DNA of 64,000 bases from Chlorocebus sabaeus (lineage: Eukaryota; Chordata; Mammalia; Primates; Cercopithecidae), in contig NC_132927.1 of the NCBI RefSeq assembly GCF_047675955.1, positions 62,353,702 to 62,417,701 of the forward strand, in the 5' to 3' direction. A program made the position numbers and the translations under genes. Below, in pieces: positions 34,091 through 46,230 of this stretch (within the stretch, counting starts at the first letter, position 1; every line of letters starts with the position of its first letter). The notes under the pieces were generated by a model that ran no database searches, was not told the origin of the DNA, and worked only from the letters and a program-made list of their open reading frames with translations.

Positions 34091-35167
34091 GAACTATCAC
34101 AGTTTTTTATGTGAAGTTATATAATTATACTATTTATAAGGCAGAGAGAAAATAAAGGAATATTTTAAAATTTTTATAGAATTATGGAGTATTTCAGAAT
34201 TACATATCGGTATAAACAAAAATGAGTCTAACGAAAAAATAAGATTGAGAAAATTTGGGTTCATCTTAACATTCCAGGACCCTATTATGGTGGTAACAGA
34301 TTTAAAATTATAAGAATGTTTCCTTTCCTACTTACTGGATTTTATTAAGTCAGATTTGTTCAGCTACCAAAACATACTCTGTGATATCTTTGTCAAATAA
34401 TTGAATTTATGGTTTATATTTGAATTCACAGGCATGGCATGGATGAGTCAAGCTCTATTGTATCTTCAGTTTATTCCAACTGTGTTATTTGATGTGACTT
34501 TTCTTTTTGCTTATCTCCAGCTCAGCGACCAACCTTAACCAAACTAAAGGCAAAACAACTTGCTAACATCAAACACGAGAGCACCCCCATCTAATAGGCT
34601 CTGTTGACATTACTTTCCTCTTCATATAGAAAACAAGCTCAATATTGCTTTCTCAGAGTTATGTGGAAAATATATTCTTCCCTGCTAAATATTATGGACA
34701 ATGGTGAGCAAGAAAAGAAGTTTTTAAACATTTTAAAAGCAGAAATCCATTTACATATACAGTTTTATAATTATAACTCCCAACAGTTATTTCAATATCT
34801 TGACTTAAAGTATCAGGAAACTCTTAAACTGGATGTAAAGATAATTTATCTTCTATATATTTTTAATGAACAGTTTGGTGCTTTAAGTTAAATATTTGAA
34901 TATGCATACACAGACACAAACATATATTTTTGTACATAATACATTGTGTATGACTTTTAATTATGACTTGTTTAAATTACACAAATTTTAGATACACATA
35001 ATTAAATTTGAAACAAATTTTAGTGGAACCATAAAGTGTGTAAGTTGGTACTAGTGTATCATAGTTTTAAAAAATCACTGAGTTTATGTATATACACGCA
35101 CATTTATATGTATAAAATATTTGTTATCCTTGATCACTTATTTTCTTTTAAAGAAATGTGTTGTACA
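34091..35167. other. Unassigned AT-rich DNA
   Basis: No gene or repeat was recognised. The open frame at 34604-34891 (95 codons) has no domain. Confidence 0.5.
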
Positions 35168-35596
35168 CGGACATGGACTCAACTTAAATGCACATCAATG
35201 ATAATCTGGATAAAGAAAATGTGGTACATACATACCATGGAATACTATGCAGCCATGAAAAAGAATGAGATCATGTCCTTTTCAGGAACATGTATTGGTC
35301 AGGAGGCCATTATCCTTAGAAAACTAACACAGGAACAGAAAACCAAATACTACATGCTCTCAATTATAAGTGGGAGCTAAATGATGACAACACATGGACA
35401 CATAGAGGGTAACAACACACCATGGGGCTTTTCAGAGGGTGAAGGGTGGGAGGAAGGACAGGATAAGGAAAAACAGCTAGTGGGAAATAGGCTTGAAACC
35501 TGGATGATGAAACAATCTCTACAACAAACCCGCATGACACAAGTTTACTTATGCAACAAACCTGCACTTGTAGCCCTGAACTTCAAATAAAAAGTA
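35168..35596 (+). mobile_element. 5'-truncated L1PA/L1PB LINE-1 3' end
   Basis: It reads the ORF2 C-terminal region ('taaagaaaatgtggtacata', 'catggaatactatgcagcca'), the stop region ('ataagtgggagctaaatgat') and the 3'UTR ('atgacacaagtttacttatg', 'gcaacaaacctgcacttgta'), ending in 'aataaaaagt'. The ORF2 frame is partly open in the 35036-35380 stretch (MIIWIKKMWYIHTMEYYAAMK), which is the L1 C-terminus and not a host gene. Confidence 0.88.
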
Positions 35597-36367
35597 AGAG
35601 TGCACTTCCAGGGAGGACAAAATTTGCTGAAAAATCAGTTAAAATGGGAAATTGGATGAGACACAGTAATTCAAACAGAGGTTTTGTCTGTATTTTACCA
35701 AATAAATTTTTTTTAGCTTAAATTGGCATAGAATATTTATTATATGCATGTACCAAGCCAAAGTTTGATAGACCTGTAGCTTGCTAAATTAATGTGTTTT
35801 CATGGTGTTGTGGAAACAGTGTGACTGTATTTTAGTGCTTTGCCAAATGATGTTATCTCTTTTAGGCTATCTCTCTTCAGTGTCAGTTAGCAGTTAGAAG
35901 TACAGACCTCAGAGTGTAACCTTGATTTCCCCATGTGCGTATTTATTTAATTAAGCCAATTTTGTTACATAGTTAATCTTTATTTAAATATACAGTATTA
36001 CAGAGTGTTACATCTACTGTGTGTCACGTGTGTGTGTGTACATGTGTATGATCTTTATTTGCAAAGATAATGCCACTAACAGTGGTTTTGATTTACTTGC
36101 GGATGTGGTTGAGAAAATGTATGCATCATTAACAGTGCTTTCCACACTGAACGTATTACATTTGTGGTTGCAGGAACTGTTTGCAAAACCCGTTGTGATT
36201 TGCTCTTGTCTGTTTCTGTTTGGTGTGAAATCTTTATCCAGAAAGAACTAATCTAGATTGCGGCAAAGCCTACCTCGAATAGGGGATTCTGCTCTGTTAG
36301 AACATAGGATATGTCAGCTGCACTGATCCAGAGAGAAGCCTGGTCCTTTTTTTTCCATCATTATTGA
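35597..36367. other. Unassigned DNA with a GT-rich patch
   Basis: A short GT repeat lies at 36018-36047. The open frame at 36021-36251 starts in it and has no domain. Confidence 0.45.
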
Positions 36368-36650
36368 TCTTTTTAATTTTTAATTTTTGTGGCTACATAG
36401 TAGGTGTATTATTCATGGAGTATGTGAGATATTTTGATACAGGCATATAATGTGTAATAATCACGTCATGGTAAATGGGGTATCCATCACCTCAAGCATT
36501 TATCCTTTGTGCTACAAACAATCCTGTTATATGATTTTAGTTATTTTAACGTGTACAATTAAATTATTGACTATAGTCACTCCGTTGTGCTGTCAAATAC
36601 TAAATCTTATTCATTCTTTCTAACTACTGTTTTTGTACCCATCATTGTTA
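36368..36650 (-). mobile_element. L1M (L1MA/L1MB-type) 3'UTR fragment
   Basis: + strand wording 'gatattttgatacaggcata', 'taatcacgtcatggtaaatg', 'gggtatccatcacctcaagc', 'attgactatagtcactccgt' and 'cttattcattctttctaact' is the standard reverse-complement L1M 3'UTR order. Confidence 0.85.
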
Positions 36651-38277
36651 TTGATATTAATCTATCATTACCGCAGTTTAGCAGTAGGAATTATTGGATG
36701 AATTGTTAAATTGTACAAAATAGTTTTACCAAACATAGCATGGTCTATCTGATCATACTATGCTAGAGTACAGCATGGTCAGATAGAAATTAGCATAGAT
36801 TGCAAAGGGAAAAATATCAAAATGCTGTCACTTTTTGTGGAAATAACATATGAATACAACTCATAATTTTTAAGTTGTTAAACTATGTATTCAGGGTTTA
36901 CGCAAGAAAAGTAAAATGCAATGTTAGTGTTGTGTTACATGAATTATATTTTTGGGTGTTCCAAACTTCTTAGTTTATAGTGAAAGCATTATTCAGACAT
37001 TGAAGCCATTGCTATATATTGGTGCTTTCTGTTAATGACTCTACGACACTTCCACCTTCTGAGTCCTCACAAAGGCTCTGTGAAGATTGACATTCATAAA
37101 AAGTATGGAACCCAGAGTGTGGGGGTTGTAGCTATGAAATTTACCTCTTAAACCCATAGCATATCTTTGGCAAGGAAAATAAGTTACATTAAAATTTCCC
37201 CCAAGCCCTCCTCACCTTTGAGAATAATAATGTTCTTAATTCTACTAAAACATTTGAAAAGCTAGGGTGAGTCCAAGAATCTGCCAAGAAGGGAAAACTA
37301 CCAGGTGTTTAAATGGCTAGCATCCATGGGGTACAGTTGAATGAATAAAGATGAATAGGGATGAAACATTTAGTTTGAAACAAATTTAAGTGAAAATTAA
37401 TCCAGACTATGACCGAAATATAATTTAATCTGTTCATTTTACTCTAGTTAACCCCCACATATAAAAATATGCACTAAGAAAACAGGAACTTGGTATAATA
37501 TATATTGCAAAAACATATGGTCAGTATCCAACAAGAGTGTCAACCTCAAAACCAAGAAAACATACTGCTCCCACTAGACAAAAATTAAACTTGGGAAGCC
37601 TGTTAAGTGCACAGCCAGAAAAAAATATGATGTATATTATAGGAAATGGGAAAGATAAACCAAATAGGAAAAGATAAAGCATGAAGTTGCCAACTTCATA
37701 AGAAATTTCACCAAGGTGGGTCCTTATCTTTCACAGATAGGTAATCATACCTATGGTGGAGACTTTAAGCAAAGGATCGATCCAGAACAACATACTTTTC
37801 AGTTTCTATTTATTTGTTATTTTTCTTTTATAGGAAACAAAGTATCAACAGAAGCATAATTGGAGGTATTTTGGGGTTAAGCCCTCGACTGATCATGTCT
37901 GCAGAGAACATATTTTCCTTGTTTCTAGTGGCAAATATCCAAGATGTTTAATATCCAAGATGTTACGTTCGCTCATGCTCATCAGCTTCTTAATCTTATC
38001 ATAGGTAGGGATGCTAAACACATTTCCACTGATTTCAAATTATCTAAAAATATGTGAATAATTCTGTATATTTTTGTATTTAAGTGGAAAAATAAAAATT
38101 AATTCCATGTATTTAATAATGATTTTTAGTATAATATTTTATGACTACATGTCATAAAATCATTGCTATAAATGCTCAGAATTGTTAACATACTTCTAAA
38201 AGACTCTTGGAATAAAAAGGATGTATTTTTAATATGAGAATGACAGAGGACATGAATTTTGGAGTCCAGGATGAAAT
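36651..38277. other. Unassigned AT-rich DNA
   Basis: No gene or confident repeat was recognised. It contains a 16-bp tandem duplication, 37934-37949 and 37950-37965 (aatatccaagatgtt plus one variable base). Confidence 0.45.
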
Positions 38278-38322
38278 GCTATGGACAGAATTGTGTCTCT
38301 CCAAAATGCATATGTTGAGATC
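38278..38322 (+). mobile_element. MLT1-type LTR, 5' piece (outer element)
   Basis: 'gctatggacagaattgtgtc' and 'ccaaaatgcatatgttgaga' are the start of an MLT1-type LTR. It is broken here by the element at 38323-38689 and resumes at 38690. Confidence 0.8.
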
Positions 38323-38689
38323 TATCTTAGACGTCTCAGAATGCTATAGCAAAATATCATAGATTGGCTGACTTATAAACAACAGAAAATTACTTATGAT
38401 AGTTCTGGAGGCAGGGAAATACAGGATCAATATGCCAGCAGATTCAATGTCTGGTGAGGACCCGTTTTGTTTTCCATCAATAATTGTCTTTCCCTTGTGT
38501 CCTCACATGGCAGAAGGAGCGAGGGACTTTTTGGGAATCCCTTTCAAAAGAGTACTAATCCCATGCATGAATGTTCTACCCTCCTGAACTCATGATCTCT
38601 CAAAGAACCCACTTCCAAATACCGTCACATTGGTAATTAGGTTTCTACATATGACTTTTGAGAGGACATAAATCTGTAGTCTGTAACCA
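38323..38689 (-). mobile_element. MLT1-type LTR inserted in the opposite orientation
   Basis: The + strand reads the reverse-complement LTR order: 'gctatagcaaaatatcatag', 'acttataaacaacagaaaat', 'tagttctggaggcaggga', 'tcaatgtctggtgaggaccc', 'tgtgtcctcacatggcagaa', 'tactaatcccatgcatgaat', 'aataccgtcacattggtaat'. It interrupts the outer MLT1 and is therefore the younger of the two. The open frames at 38396-38587 and 38590-38910 are incidental. Confidence 0.82.
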
Positions 38690-38960
38690 CCCCTAACACC
38701 CAATGTCATGGTATTTGCAGATGGGGTCTTTGGGAGACTATTAGATTTAAATGAGGTCATAAGAGTAGACATTAATGTCCTCATTCTCCAATGATGGGAT
38801 TGGTGGCCTTCATAAAAGCGGTAACAGAGTGCTTGCTCTCTCTTTCTCTCTTTGCCATGTGAGAACATAGCAAGAAGCCATTTCTGGCAAGAATCCAACA
38901 ATGCTGGCACCCAATATCTAGCTTCTAACCTGCCACCCAGTCCGTGGAGTCCTGAGAAGT
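38690..38960 (+). mobile_element. MLT1-type LTR, 3' piece (outer element)
   Basis: Continuation of 38278-38322: 'ccctaacacccaatgtcatg', 'ttgcagatggggtctttggg', 'aatgaggtcataagagtaga', 'gccatgtgagaacatagcaa', ending near 'gccacccagtccgtgg'. Confidence 0.8.
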
Positions 38961-40613
38961 CTAAGAAAGTTACAGTAACAGAGAAGTAAGATTAAAATAA
39001 ATACTCATAAAGGCCAATATTAAAGAAAGAAATAAATGAAATCCTTCAGTTAAATATCAAACCTGGTTATTGAAACTAAATGCTACGCAAAGTCACTGAG
39101 CTACTTGTGAAATAACAATATTGCATATAAAGTTATTATCAGCTGATTAAAGTGTTATATTTGCCCCACTTTTGTCATTTGGATTCCATGTTCACAGTGT
39201 ACATAGCATATGTGGCTAGAAATTTTCAAAGTGCCTGAATATGTGTTGCCAGTTGTAAGTACAACTACGTGTTTGCCATCAGTTGATGTATCTTGTCTTA
39301 TATCGTACTCATATAGGATAAATTTAAGATATCTTTAAGTTTATTATAATAGCATTAAAATTAAAGAGCACCTTATAATTTTATGTTTTACACATTTCAT
39401 AATTTACTTCACAAAATAATTCAGGTAAATAAACCACTGGATTGAAAAAAAGTAATTCTAGTGATTACACATTAGTTCCCAACCTTTACATTTTCAGGTA
39501 AATTCTGTGATCATTCATGGTGGATGCGGTTCTGGTCTTAGGCACTTTATATAGTTTCTTAGCCTTATCTTCACCAGCTGTGAAAGGAATCTTCTAGCCG
39601 TCTCTGATTTTAATTTACCTGTGGAATAGTCTGTCCTGAGGCTTCTTCATCTGTAGAGCCGTCTCCACTTAAAAAGGGGCATGACTTGGGATTAGGAAAA
39701 AATGTTCTACAGGTTCCTTAATTGTTCTACCAAATCTCACAAGAAGCAGATAGAAGATTTCAGTTGCCTTTAAAAGATTGATAAGCAGATTTCAAAATGG
39801 CTTCAGGGCAGATCTTCAAACCATAAATAAAACTCTCATTGAGAAATCATGCTTTTAAATATTTTAACTATCTGGAGAGAGTGCTCCTTTCTCAGTAAAG
39901 TATATGATGACCTCTCCTTTAAAATAAGCTAAATTTTTGTATAGGTTAATAGTAAATAATTGGTATTCTCAATTTCATACATAATTGGTTTATTTTTCTA
40001 TTTTTGGCTATTGACTAGTAAAGCACAGGCATCCATCTTAAAATGCCACAGGGAAGACATCCTCAGAGGCCACCTCTCTAGACCATGTCATGGAGGTATT
40101 GTCTGTGTGCACCCTCATAGAGATGGTGGAAGTATGTGTATATAATTTTCCCAGAAAAGGATATTGAAATGAATTCTATTTTGCTAGGTAAGTAGATGAC
40201 TAGAGATAAAGAGGGATAACTAAGATAGAGGAAGAGATAATCAGTGAATGGACTCAGATAAAGAATGCCTTATTTATGTACTTGCTCTGCTACTCCTACC
40301 TGAACTCAAGCGCACCAGTTACTCTCTTTTTATGAAAATAGGATTGTAAAACCTATGAGATGATGGATGACAAAGTAATCTAATATTAATGACTCAAATG
40401 GCACATCCCTGTTTAAATAATCCTAATGCAGTCTGACACATCCTTTAAAACACATGGGGAAAAAGGAGATAATGAAACTCCCGTTGGAATAATGTGTGTT
40501 TGCCTATTCATCTAATTCTTCTTCCTTAAGAAAGAACTGTATTTGATCCAGCCTTTTAAAAGTTGTACCAATATTTGTATACATCTTTCATATAATTTTT
40601 CTCTAATAGGTGC
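38961..40613. other. Unassigned AT-rich DNA
   Basis: No gene or confident repeat was recognised in about 1.65 kb. The segment near 39530-39600 has faint MIR-like wording. Confidence 0.45.
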
Positions 40614-40635
40614 TTTTTTTTTTTTTTTTTTTTTT
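40614..40635. repeat. T22 homopolymer
   Basis: An uninterrupted run of 22 Ts. No Alu or L1 is joined to it, and a MIR begins about 12 bp to its right. Confidence 0.97.
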
Positions 40636-40647
40636 CCTCTGAAGCTT

Positions 40648-40812
40648 TGGTAGTGTAATTGAAAGAGTCCTGGAATTGGCAAACAAAATCCAGAAGTTGA
40701 GTTCCATGGCTTTTTTTGCTATTTGTCTTTGGGTAAGTCTATGATATCCAGCTTCTGCATTTCTGAATTTTGTTGTAAAGACTAAATAAAGTAGTATACA
40801 TGTACACATGTA
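40648..40812 (+). mobile_element. MIR SINE
   Basis: It starts in the tRNA-like part ('ggtagtgtaattgaaagagt', 'cctggaattggca') and runs through 'ttgtctttgggtaagtct', 'ctgcatttctgaattttgtt', 'gtaaagactaaataaagtag'. It is nearly full length and diverged. Confidence 0.72.
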
Positions 40813-41217
40813 CAGCTAGACTGTAAATCACTATTCAAGTATGAGTTATTTTCACCATGTTTCTATGGAAAAGAGGAAACTTTTCTATCATGTAATCAGT
40901 TTTTAATTGACAATCTATAAACTTGATTACAATTTGTACTACCCTTTGACCATTCTGTGTTTTTTCTAATCAATGAGTAATTGTCATGCAACAGGTTGGG
41001 GGCAAAAGAAAACCTGCTTAATCTGCGTTCTTCACATAGCCCTTGCATTTAAGAGGTTAAAAAATTGATTTAAGTCCCAGACACCTCTGATTTTCAGTTT
41101 ACCATGGTTTCATTTGAGCTTGGTGCCATGAAAGGAGTGATTGGTCTTAATCACAACTTTACTTGTTAAAGGAAACATCCAGGACATAAAGATCTGCTTT
41201 GTAGTTGAAAGAAAAAC
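40813..41217. other. Unassigned DNA left of the polypurine tract
   Basis: No gene or repeat was recognised. Confidence 0.5.
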
Positions 41218-41345
41218 AAGAAAAAGAAAGAAAGAGAAAGAGAGAGAGAGAGGGGAAGGAAGGAAGGAAGGAAGGAAGGAAGGAAGGAAGGAAGGAAGGA
41301 AGGAAGGAAGGAAGGAAGGAAGGAAGGAAGGAAGGAGGGAAGGGA

Positions 41346-41405
<60 letters not shown>

Positions 41406-41444
41406 GAAAGAAGGAAAAGAAAGAGAGAGAAAGAAGGAAAAGAA

Positions 41445-41508
<64 letters not shown>

Positions 41509-41592
41509 GAAAGAAAGAAAGAAAGAAAAAGAGAGAGAGAGAAAGAAAGAAGGAAAGAAAGAAAGGGAAAGAAAGAAAGGAAGAGGAAAAAA
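41218..41592 (+). repeat. 375-bp polypurine microsatellite: (GGAA)20 then (GAAA)n
   Basis: Every base on the + strand from 41218 to 41592 is A or G. From 41254 to 41333 it contains 20 uninterrupted GGAA units. After a GGAGGGAAGGGAAA break come two (GAAA)n blocks (about 41345-41404 and 41440-41508) separated by mixed AAGG/GAGA sequence. Four long open frames on both strands (131-168 codons, all KERKKE or SFFLSF type) exist only because the tract has no stop codons. They are not genes. Confidence 0.98.
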
Positions 41593-42839
41593 TATATTAA
41601 ATGTTGACACTGGCACCAGTATTGAGAAAAGTATCTTCTAAAATAGGAGGTAAACAATATTACATTTTACTGTGCTTAAACATTGTTTTAATGTCCACCA
41701 AATGTAGGCACAGAAAAAAACCCAACATACACACATTTTACAGACTCTGACTAAAGGGGGAAACAATTCTAAAGCAGATGTTTCTTTTCTCCCTTTTGAA
41801 CAAATATTTTATTGAAATTCTTCACACCAGACTTTATTAATTAATCTGAAAAAAAGAATGATGGGTGATGCTGATTCTAATCACAGGAAACCGATAACAA
41901 ACTGTGGTCCATTTTTCTTGTCTCTGTCTGACATCAGCATCTGGTTCCTTGGCAGGCTCTGTCAACCTTTGCGTTGACATCCTAGGAGCTGCCTCGGCTC
42001 TGTCAGTTTCCTGGGTGTCGCCGTTGGGCTGACGCTCACCACAATCATTTTATTTTGTTGTTGCTCACACTGGGTCTTGATGAAATTCTTCCTTCTGCTT
42101 CTGCAGGCATAGAAATATTATATGCAAAGTCAACTTAGTGATGTTTTTCATTAATCTTGAGATGTCCGTATAAGTACTTTATTTTTTAAGGTTAAATTTT
42201 ATCTTAGATATACTTTGAATTTAGCCTAGAAGGAATGGCTAAATGGAAGAGCGTCAAATAATTCCAAAGCAAAGCAAGAAGTTATTTACAGGGCCGTAGG
42301 AGTGCCTACTGGGCCCACTGATGTGAAACCAAGCCAAAGAAGGCTAGAATGAAAGGAAGTGCTCCTAAATTTAGTCTCATTACTGGATTGCTTTGCTGAG
42401 GAAGGGGAGGACAAATCCAAGGTGGTGACTAACACAATTGATCAAGAATTTAAAAACCTAGTACAGAGGGAAATAGGAACAATCAAGGGATTACTCTTCT
42501 CACTTTCAAAAATTTAAAATTGCAATTAAATTTAATATAGTCATAGAATCTTGGAATGGTTTCAAGTGAAACGCTATGTGTTGCAAATTAGACTATAAGA
42601 CATTAGTAGCAACCATCTTAAGAATGGTTCCTTTGTTATGTATTCTGTATCACATATTTAATTGACATCATTTACTTCATGATCACAGCCATGCTACTGC
42701 TTCCTGGCAAGGAAAAATTGTATGAACCAAAGAGTATTTAGTTGTTAAATACGAGTTATTAAAAATTTCAGTATTTTCATTTCAAAGTAGATTATTGGTC
42801 CTGGCTCCAAAATGTGGAGATGTTTTTAAAAATAGATTA
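41593..42839. other. Unassigned DNA
   Basis: The short segment 41930-42110 is more GC-rich, with several CpGs, and ends in a pyrimidine tract plus CAG like a splice acceptor. I see no coding frame to support an exon. The rest is AT-rich without recognised repeats. Confidence 0.4.
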
Positions 42840-44125
42840 TTTTTGTCTTTTTATAGTAAAATACATGTATTTACATTATAAAATCTTCAAACTATGTTGA
42901 AAGTCATAAATATGGAATCCTCTCCTTTTTCTTTTCCCTATACAATCTCCTCCTAAGGGATATCTGCCAATCAACATTCTTTCTGTGCATTTACATGTGT
43001 ACACTTTACACAAAAATTTATTTTTTAGACGTAAATAGTATAATATGTGTGTTAGGAGACTCGGTTTTATATACAACAATATGTTCTGGAGACGTTTCAA
43101 TGTCGATTCATAAAGATTTTACTTTTTTTACACCTGCATCATATTCCGTATTATGACTATTCTATGATACATAACATTCAATTCCCCTTTTGAAGGATAA
43201 TTGGGCCATTTCCAGTATTTCAGAATGATGAGACAATATCACAATAAACCTTCTTATGTATTCATATGATTGTGCACATGTGTAAATATTTATTAAGAAT
43301 AGAATTGTCTGGATTTCAAGACAGAACCATTTACATTATTGGTGTATATTACCAAATAGGCTCAGTGAAATGTTTACTAATGTATACTCCATCAATATTA
43401 GAGTTTCTGTTTCCCCACGTCATTTTCCAACTCTTCCAAATTTTTATCTCTGAAATGAGATACCTCATTGTGTTTTTAGTATATATTTCCCTGATGATGA
43501 ATAAAGGTGAACTACTTTCATTTGTTTTACTTGTATTTATTCTACTGTGAACTGACTAATTAAATCTTAGACTCATTTTCCATTTAGTGCATTTCATTTT
43601 CCAAGTTATATATGAGAATACTATGCATTCTGGATAATAAATCTTTGTTTATTAAATATGGTGCCAGTTTTGGCTTCAAACCATAATTTATATTTTAATT
43701 TTTTGATAGTTGATTTTATCATAATGAAGTTTTAAATTTTGACATAATCAAATCTGTTCGTGTATAGCTTTGGGTTTTGGCTGTTTTTAGGTAGAGTTTT
43801 CATAACTCAAAGCTACTCAGAATTTTGTTTGATATTTTTCTTTAACAATGGTTTGTTTAGTTGTTTGTTCTTTAAATCATTAATGTGTATCACAGTGTAT
43901 AACATGGAGTAGTGTCCTACCTCAATTTTTTATCCTTAATTTATAGCAGTAATTTTCCACCAATGGTTGACTAAGAAATAATTTCTAAAATTATTTAAAA
44001 TACCCCCTTTATCTTAAATTTAAGTCTCTTTAAACAAGTTGATTGTTTTATTTCATTCTATTTCATTTGTTGATTCGTTATTACTGCAACCTGAAATGAT
44101 AAAGACTACAGTTTTATAAAGATAC
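42840..44125 (-). mobile_element. Very old L1M/HAL1-type LINE (ORF2 3' half)
   Basis: The + strand carries the reverse-complement L1 order over 1.3 kb: 'cctgcatcatattccgtatt', 'ggataattgggccatttcca', 'acaataaaccttcttatgta', 'atgagatacctcattgtgtt', 'atatttccctgatgatgaat', 'ggataataaatctttgttta', 'aaatcattaatgtgtatcac', 'gactacagttttataa'. Divergence is very high and no frame remains. The open frames at 42876-43100 and 43266-43550 are shadows. Confidence 0.75.
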
Positions 44126-45246
44126 CCTCATTTGTATGTAATTTACTGTTTTTCTCATAAGTAATAATATTGATATTATTTTTCATTAAATTAAAATAAG
44201 AAATCAACTAGCTTATAAACCATTCTATATTCCTATATCTTCAAACAAACCTATTTTGAAAGTGCAAAATAACAAAATTAGAGATGGTGTGGTAGATATG
44301 GGCAAGTTGAAAGTCAGTCTAACTTTCTTTTGTCATTAAACTGAATCATTCCTAGTAAGTCAAGAAAAGCTTGATTCTATCCTGTGCTCGCCTGAGTAAT
44401 TTGAAAGTCAGGCTCTTTCTTGGTTTTCTGTCAGTTTCTGTTCAAATGGACGTGGTTTCCTCAGTTGCCATATTAAATGCTAAATACACTGAACAGTTTA
44501 TGGGTCTTTTGTGAATGATTTACAAATTAACTGTGGAGCCACACAACTATTGTCATTTCATCAGTGATGAAATTTCTCTCAGGGCAACTTTTGGCTGAGA
44601 AGAAACTTCAGTGGATGTTATTCATGTGTGTAAGTGTGCCAGAGAGAGATCCAAAGTACATTCCCACTTATCACACCCCATTAATAGTAAAAGAAAAACA
44701 CAAACCAGTGAGATTAATTGTCTTATTTTTCTTAGAGTACTCTGCTTGGAATAATATGCATTTATTGGAATGATTTTACATCAATCAAAATGAAAACAGG
44801 TAGTCATGCCAGGAATATTCCTATTCATTTTTTCATGCATCTATGCATTTATTTGAAACACATTAGTTGAGTATCTGATATAAGTGGTATGATGTAATTG
44901 GGTGGTTATCACACCAAATGGGGAACTGAGGAAATTTGCATGGAGAACATAATATTCATAAGGATGTCATTACTGAGTGGTATAGTGTGCTTCTTGGGGT
45001 CTAGGAGGGGTTTGGGACACTGAAAATATCAGCATAAAATTCCACTCCAATAGTCCAAGGTCAATCCTCTGACAAAGTTCATTGGTACTAAAGGCATTAG
45101 AAGGAAACATAAGCTAGGGGAGAGGCACACTAATTGGCAAAGAAATATGAAGAGCTCTTCTCACATCCCTCAGAGGACAGATACTACACCCAAAAATATG
45201 ACTCTGTATTTTAAAAGTGCACAGAAACATGAATGCAATTCAATTC
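44126..45246. other. Unassigned DNA
   Basis: No gene was recognised. The stretch 44890-45230 may be a diverged repeat but I cannot name it. Confidence 0.45.
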
Positions 45247-45723
45247 TTTATTAGTTTCTTGTTGCTGCTAGAACAAATGATCTCAAGTACAGTGACTTAA
45301 ACAACATGCATTTATGATCTTACAGTTCTGGAGTTCAGAAGTCCAAAATGGGCTTCTTCTGGAAGCTTTAGGGGAGAATCTCTTTCCATTCTTTTTCCAG
45401 CTTCTAGAAGTTTCCTGATCCCCTCCTCTATCATCAGAGTCTGAAATTACGTCGTTCTGATCTGAACTTTCATCCTCATGTGCTTCTTACTTCCTCTCCT
45501 TCCTATCACATCTCCTGCACCGACTCAGACTCCTCTGCCTTCTTTCACCTACAAAGACCCTGGTGATTACATTGGGTCCACCTAGGTCATCCAGAAAAAT
45601 CTCCCATTGTCAAGGCCCTTCATTTAATCACACCTGAAATGCCCTTTATCTATATGAAGTAACATATTCCCAACTTCCAGGGATTCAGATTTGGACATCC
45701 CTGAGAGGCCATTATTCTCCTTA
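45247..45723 (-). mobile_element. MLT1-type LTR
   Basis: The + strand begins 'tttattagtttcttgttgct' and carries 'acagttctggagttcagaag', 'cttctggaagctttagggga', 'ctggtgattacattgggtcc', and ends 'gccattattctccttacc'. This is a full-length MLT1-related LTR in reverse. The next LTR is inserted at or against its right edge. Confidence 0.8.
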
Positions 45724-45728
45724 CCATA

Positions 45729-46026
45729 TGTATTAGGCCATTCTTGCATTGCTATAAAGAAATATCTGAGACTGGTTAATTTTTAAAGAAAAGAGGTTTA
45801 ATTGGCTCACAGTTCTGCAGCCTGTGCCGGAAGCATGATGCTGGCATCTGCTCAGCTTCTGGGGAGGCAGGTTGTGTGGCCAGAGCAGGAGCAAGACATG
45901 AGGGCAGCAGCAAGTGAATGGTGCTAAACTATTAATCCAATCACCTCTCACCAGTCCCCACACCCAACATTGGGGATTACAATTCAACATGAGATTTGAG
46001 TGGGGAAACACATCCAAAGTGTATTA
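45729..46026 (-). mobile_element. MST-type MaLR LTR with 5-bp target duplication
   Basis: It begins TGTATTAGGCC and carries 'gaaatatctgagactggtta', 'ggtttaattggctcacagtt', 'gtgccggaagcatgatgctg' and 'cattggggattacaattcaa'. The exact 5-bp duplication ccata lies at 45724-45728 and 46027-46031. At 298 bp it is shorter than relatives of about 400 bp, from internal deletion in the middle. The open frames at 45733-46017 and 45914-46105 are incidental. Confidence 0.88.
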
Positions 46027-46138
46027 CCATACCCTCCAACAAGTTGACTTTCTGATTACATCAGCCAAAATCAGCTTGTTGTTTTCAGTGAAGAACAATG
46101 ATTGAAACACCAGAGTTCCAGGTCTGCTTAGTGTAACC

Positions 46139-46230
46139 AAAGACCACCCTAGACCTACTGAGTAAGATTGGCTGAAAGTAGACAAGTGAATCTGCACTTA
46201 TATTTGGTCAGGTGATTCTGATGCATAGTA
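46139..46230. mobile_element. Possible hAT-Charlie-type MITE fragment
   Basis: 'agacctactgagtaagattg', 'aagtgaatctgcacttatat' and 'caggtgattctgatgcata' resemble the interior of the short nonautonomous hAT elements whose ends read 'cagtggttctcaacc'. No intact terminal repeat is visible. Confidence 0.5.

Noticed and set aside
35036..35380. 114-codon frame with a recognisable C-terminal half
   Set aside because: The recognisable part is the L1 ORF2 C-terminus in a truncated L1. The first part is chance.
40614..40635. T22 run as the tail of a hidden retroelement
   Set aside because: No Alu or L1 3' sequence adjoins it and no target duplication is visible. It is best read as a homopolymer expansion beside a MIR.
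41110..41657. Four long open frames (131-168 codons) on both strands
   Set aside because: They exist only because the polypurine/polypyrimidine tract lacks stop codons. The translations are low-complexity KERK and SFFL repeats.
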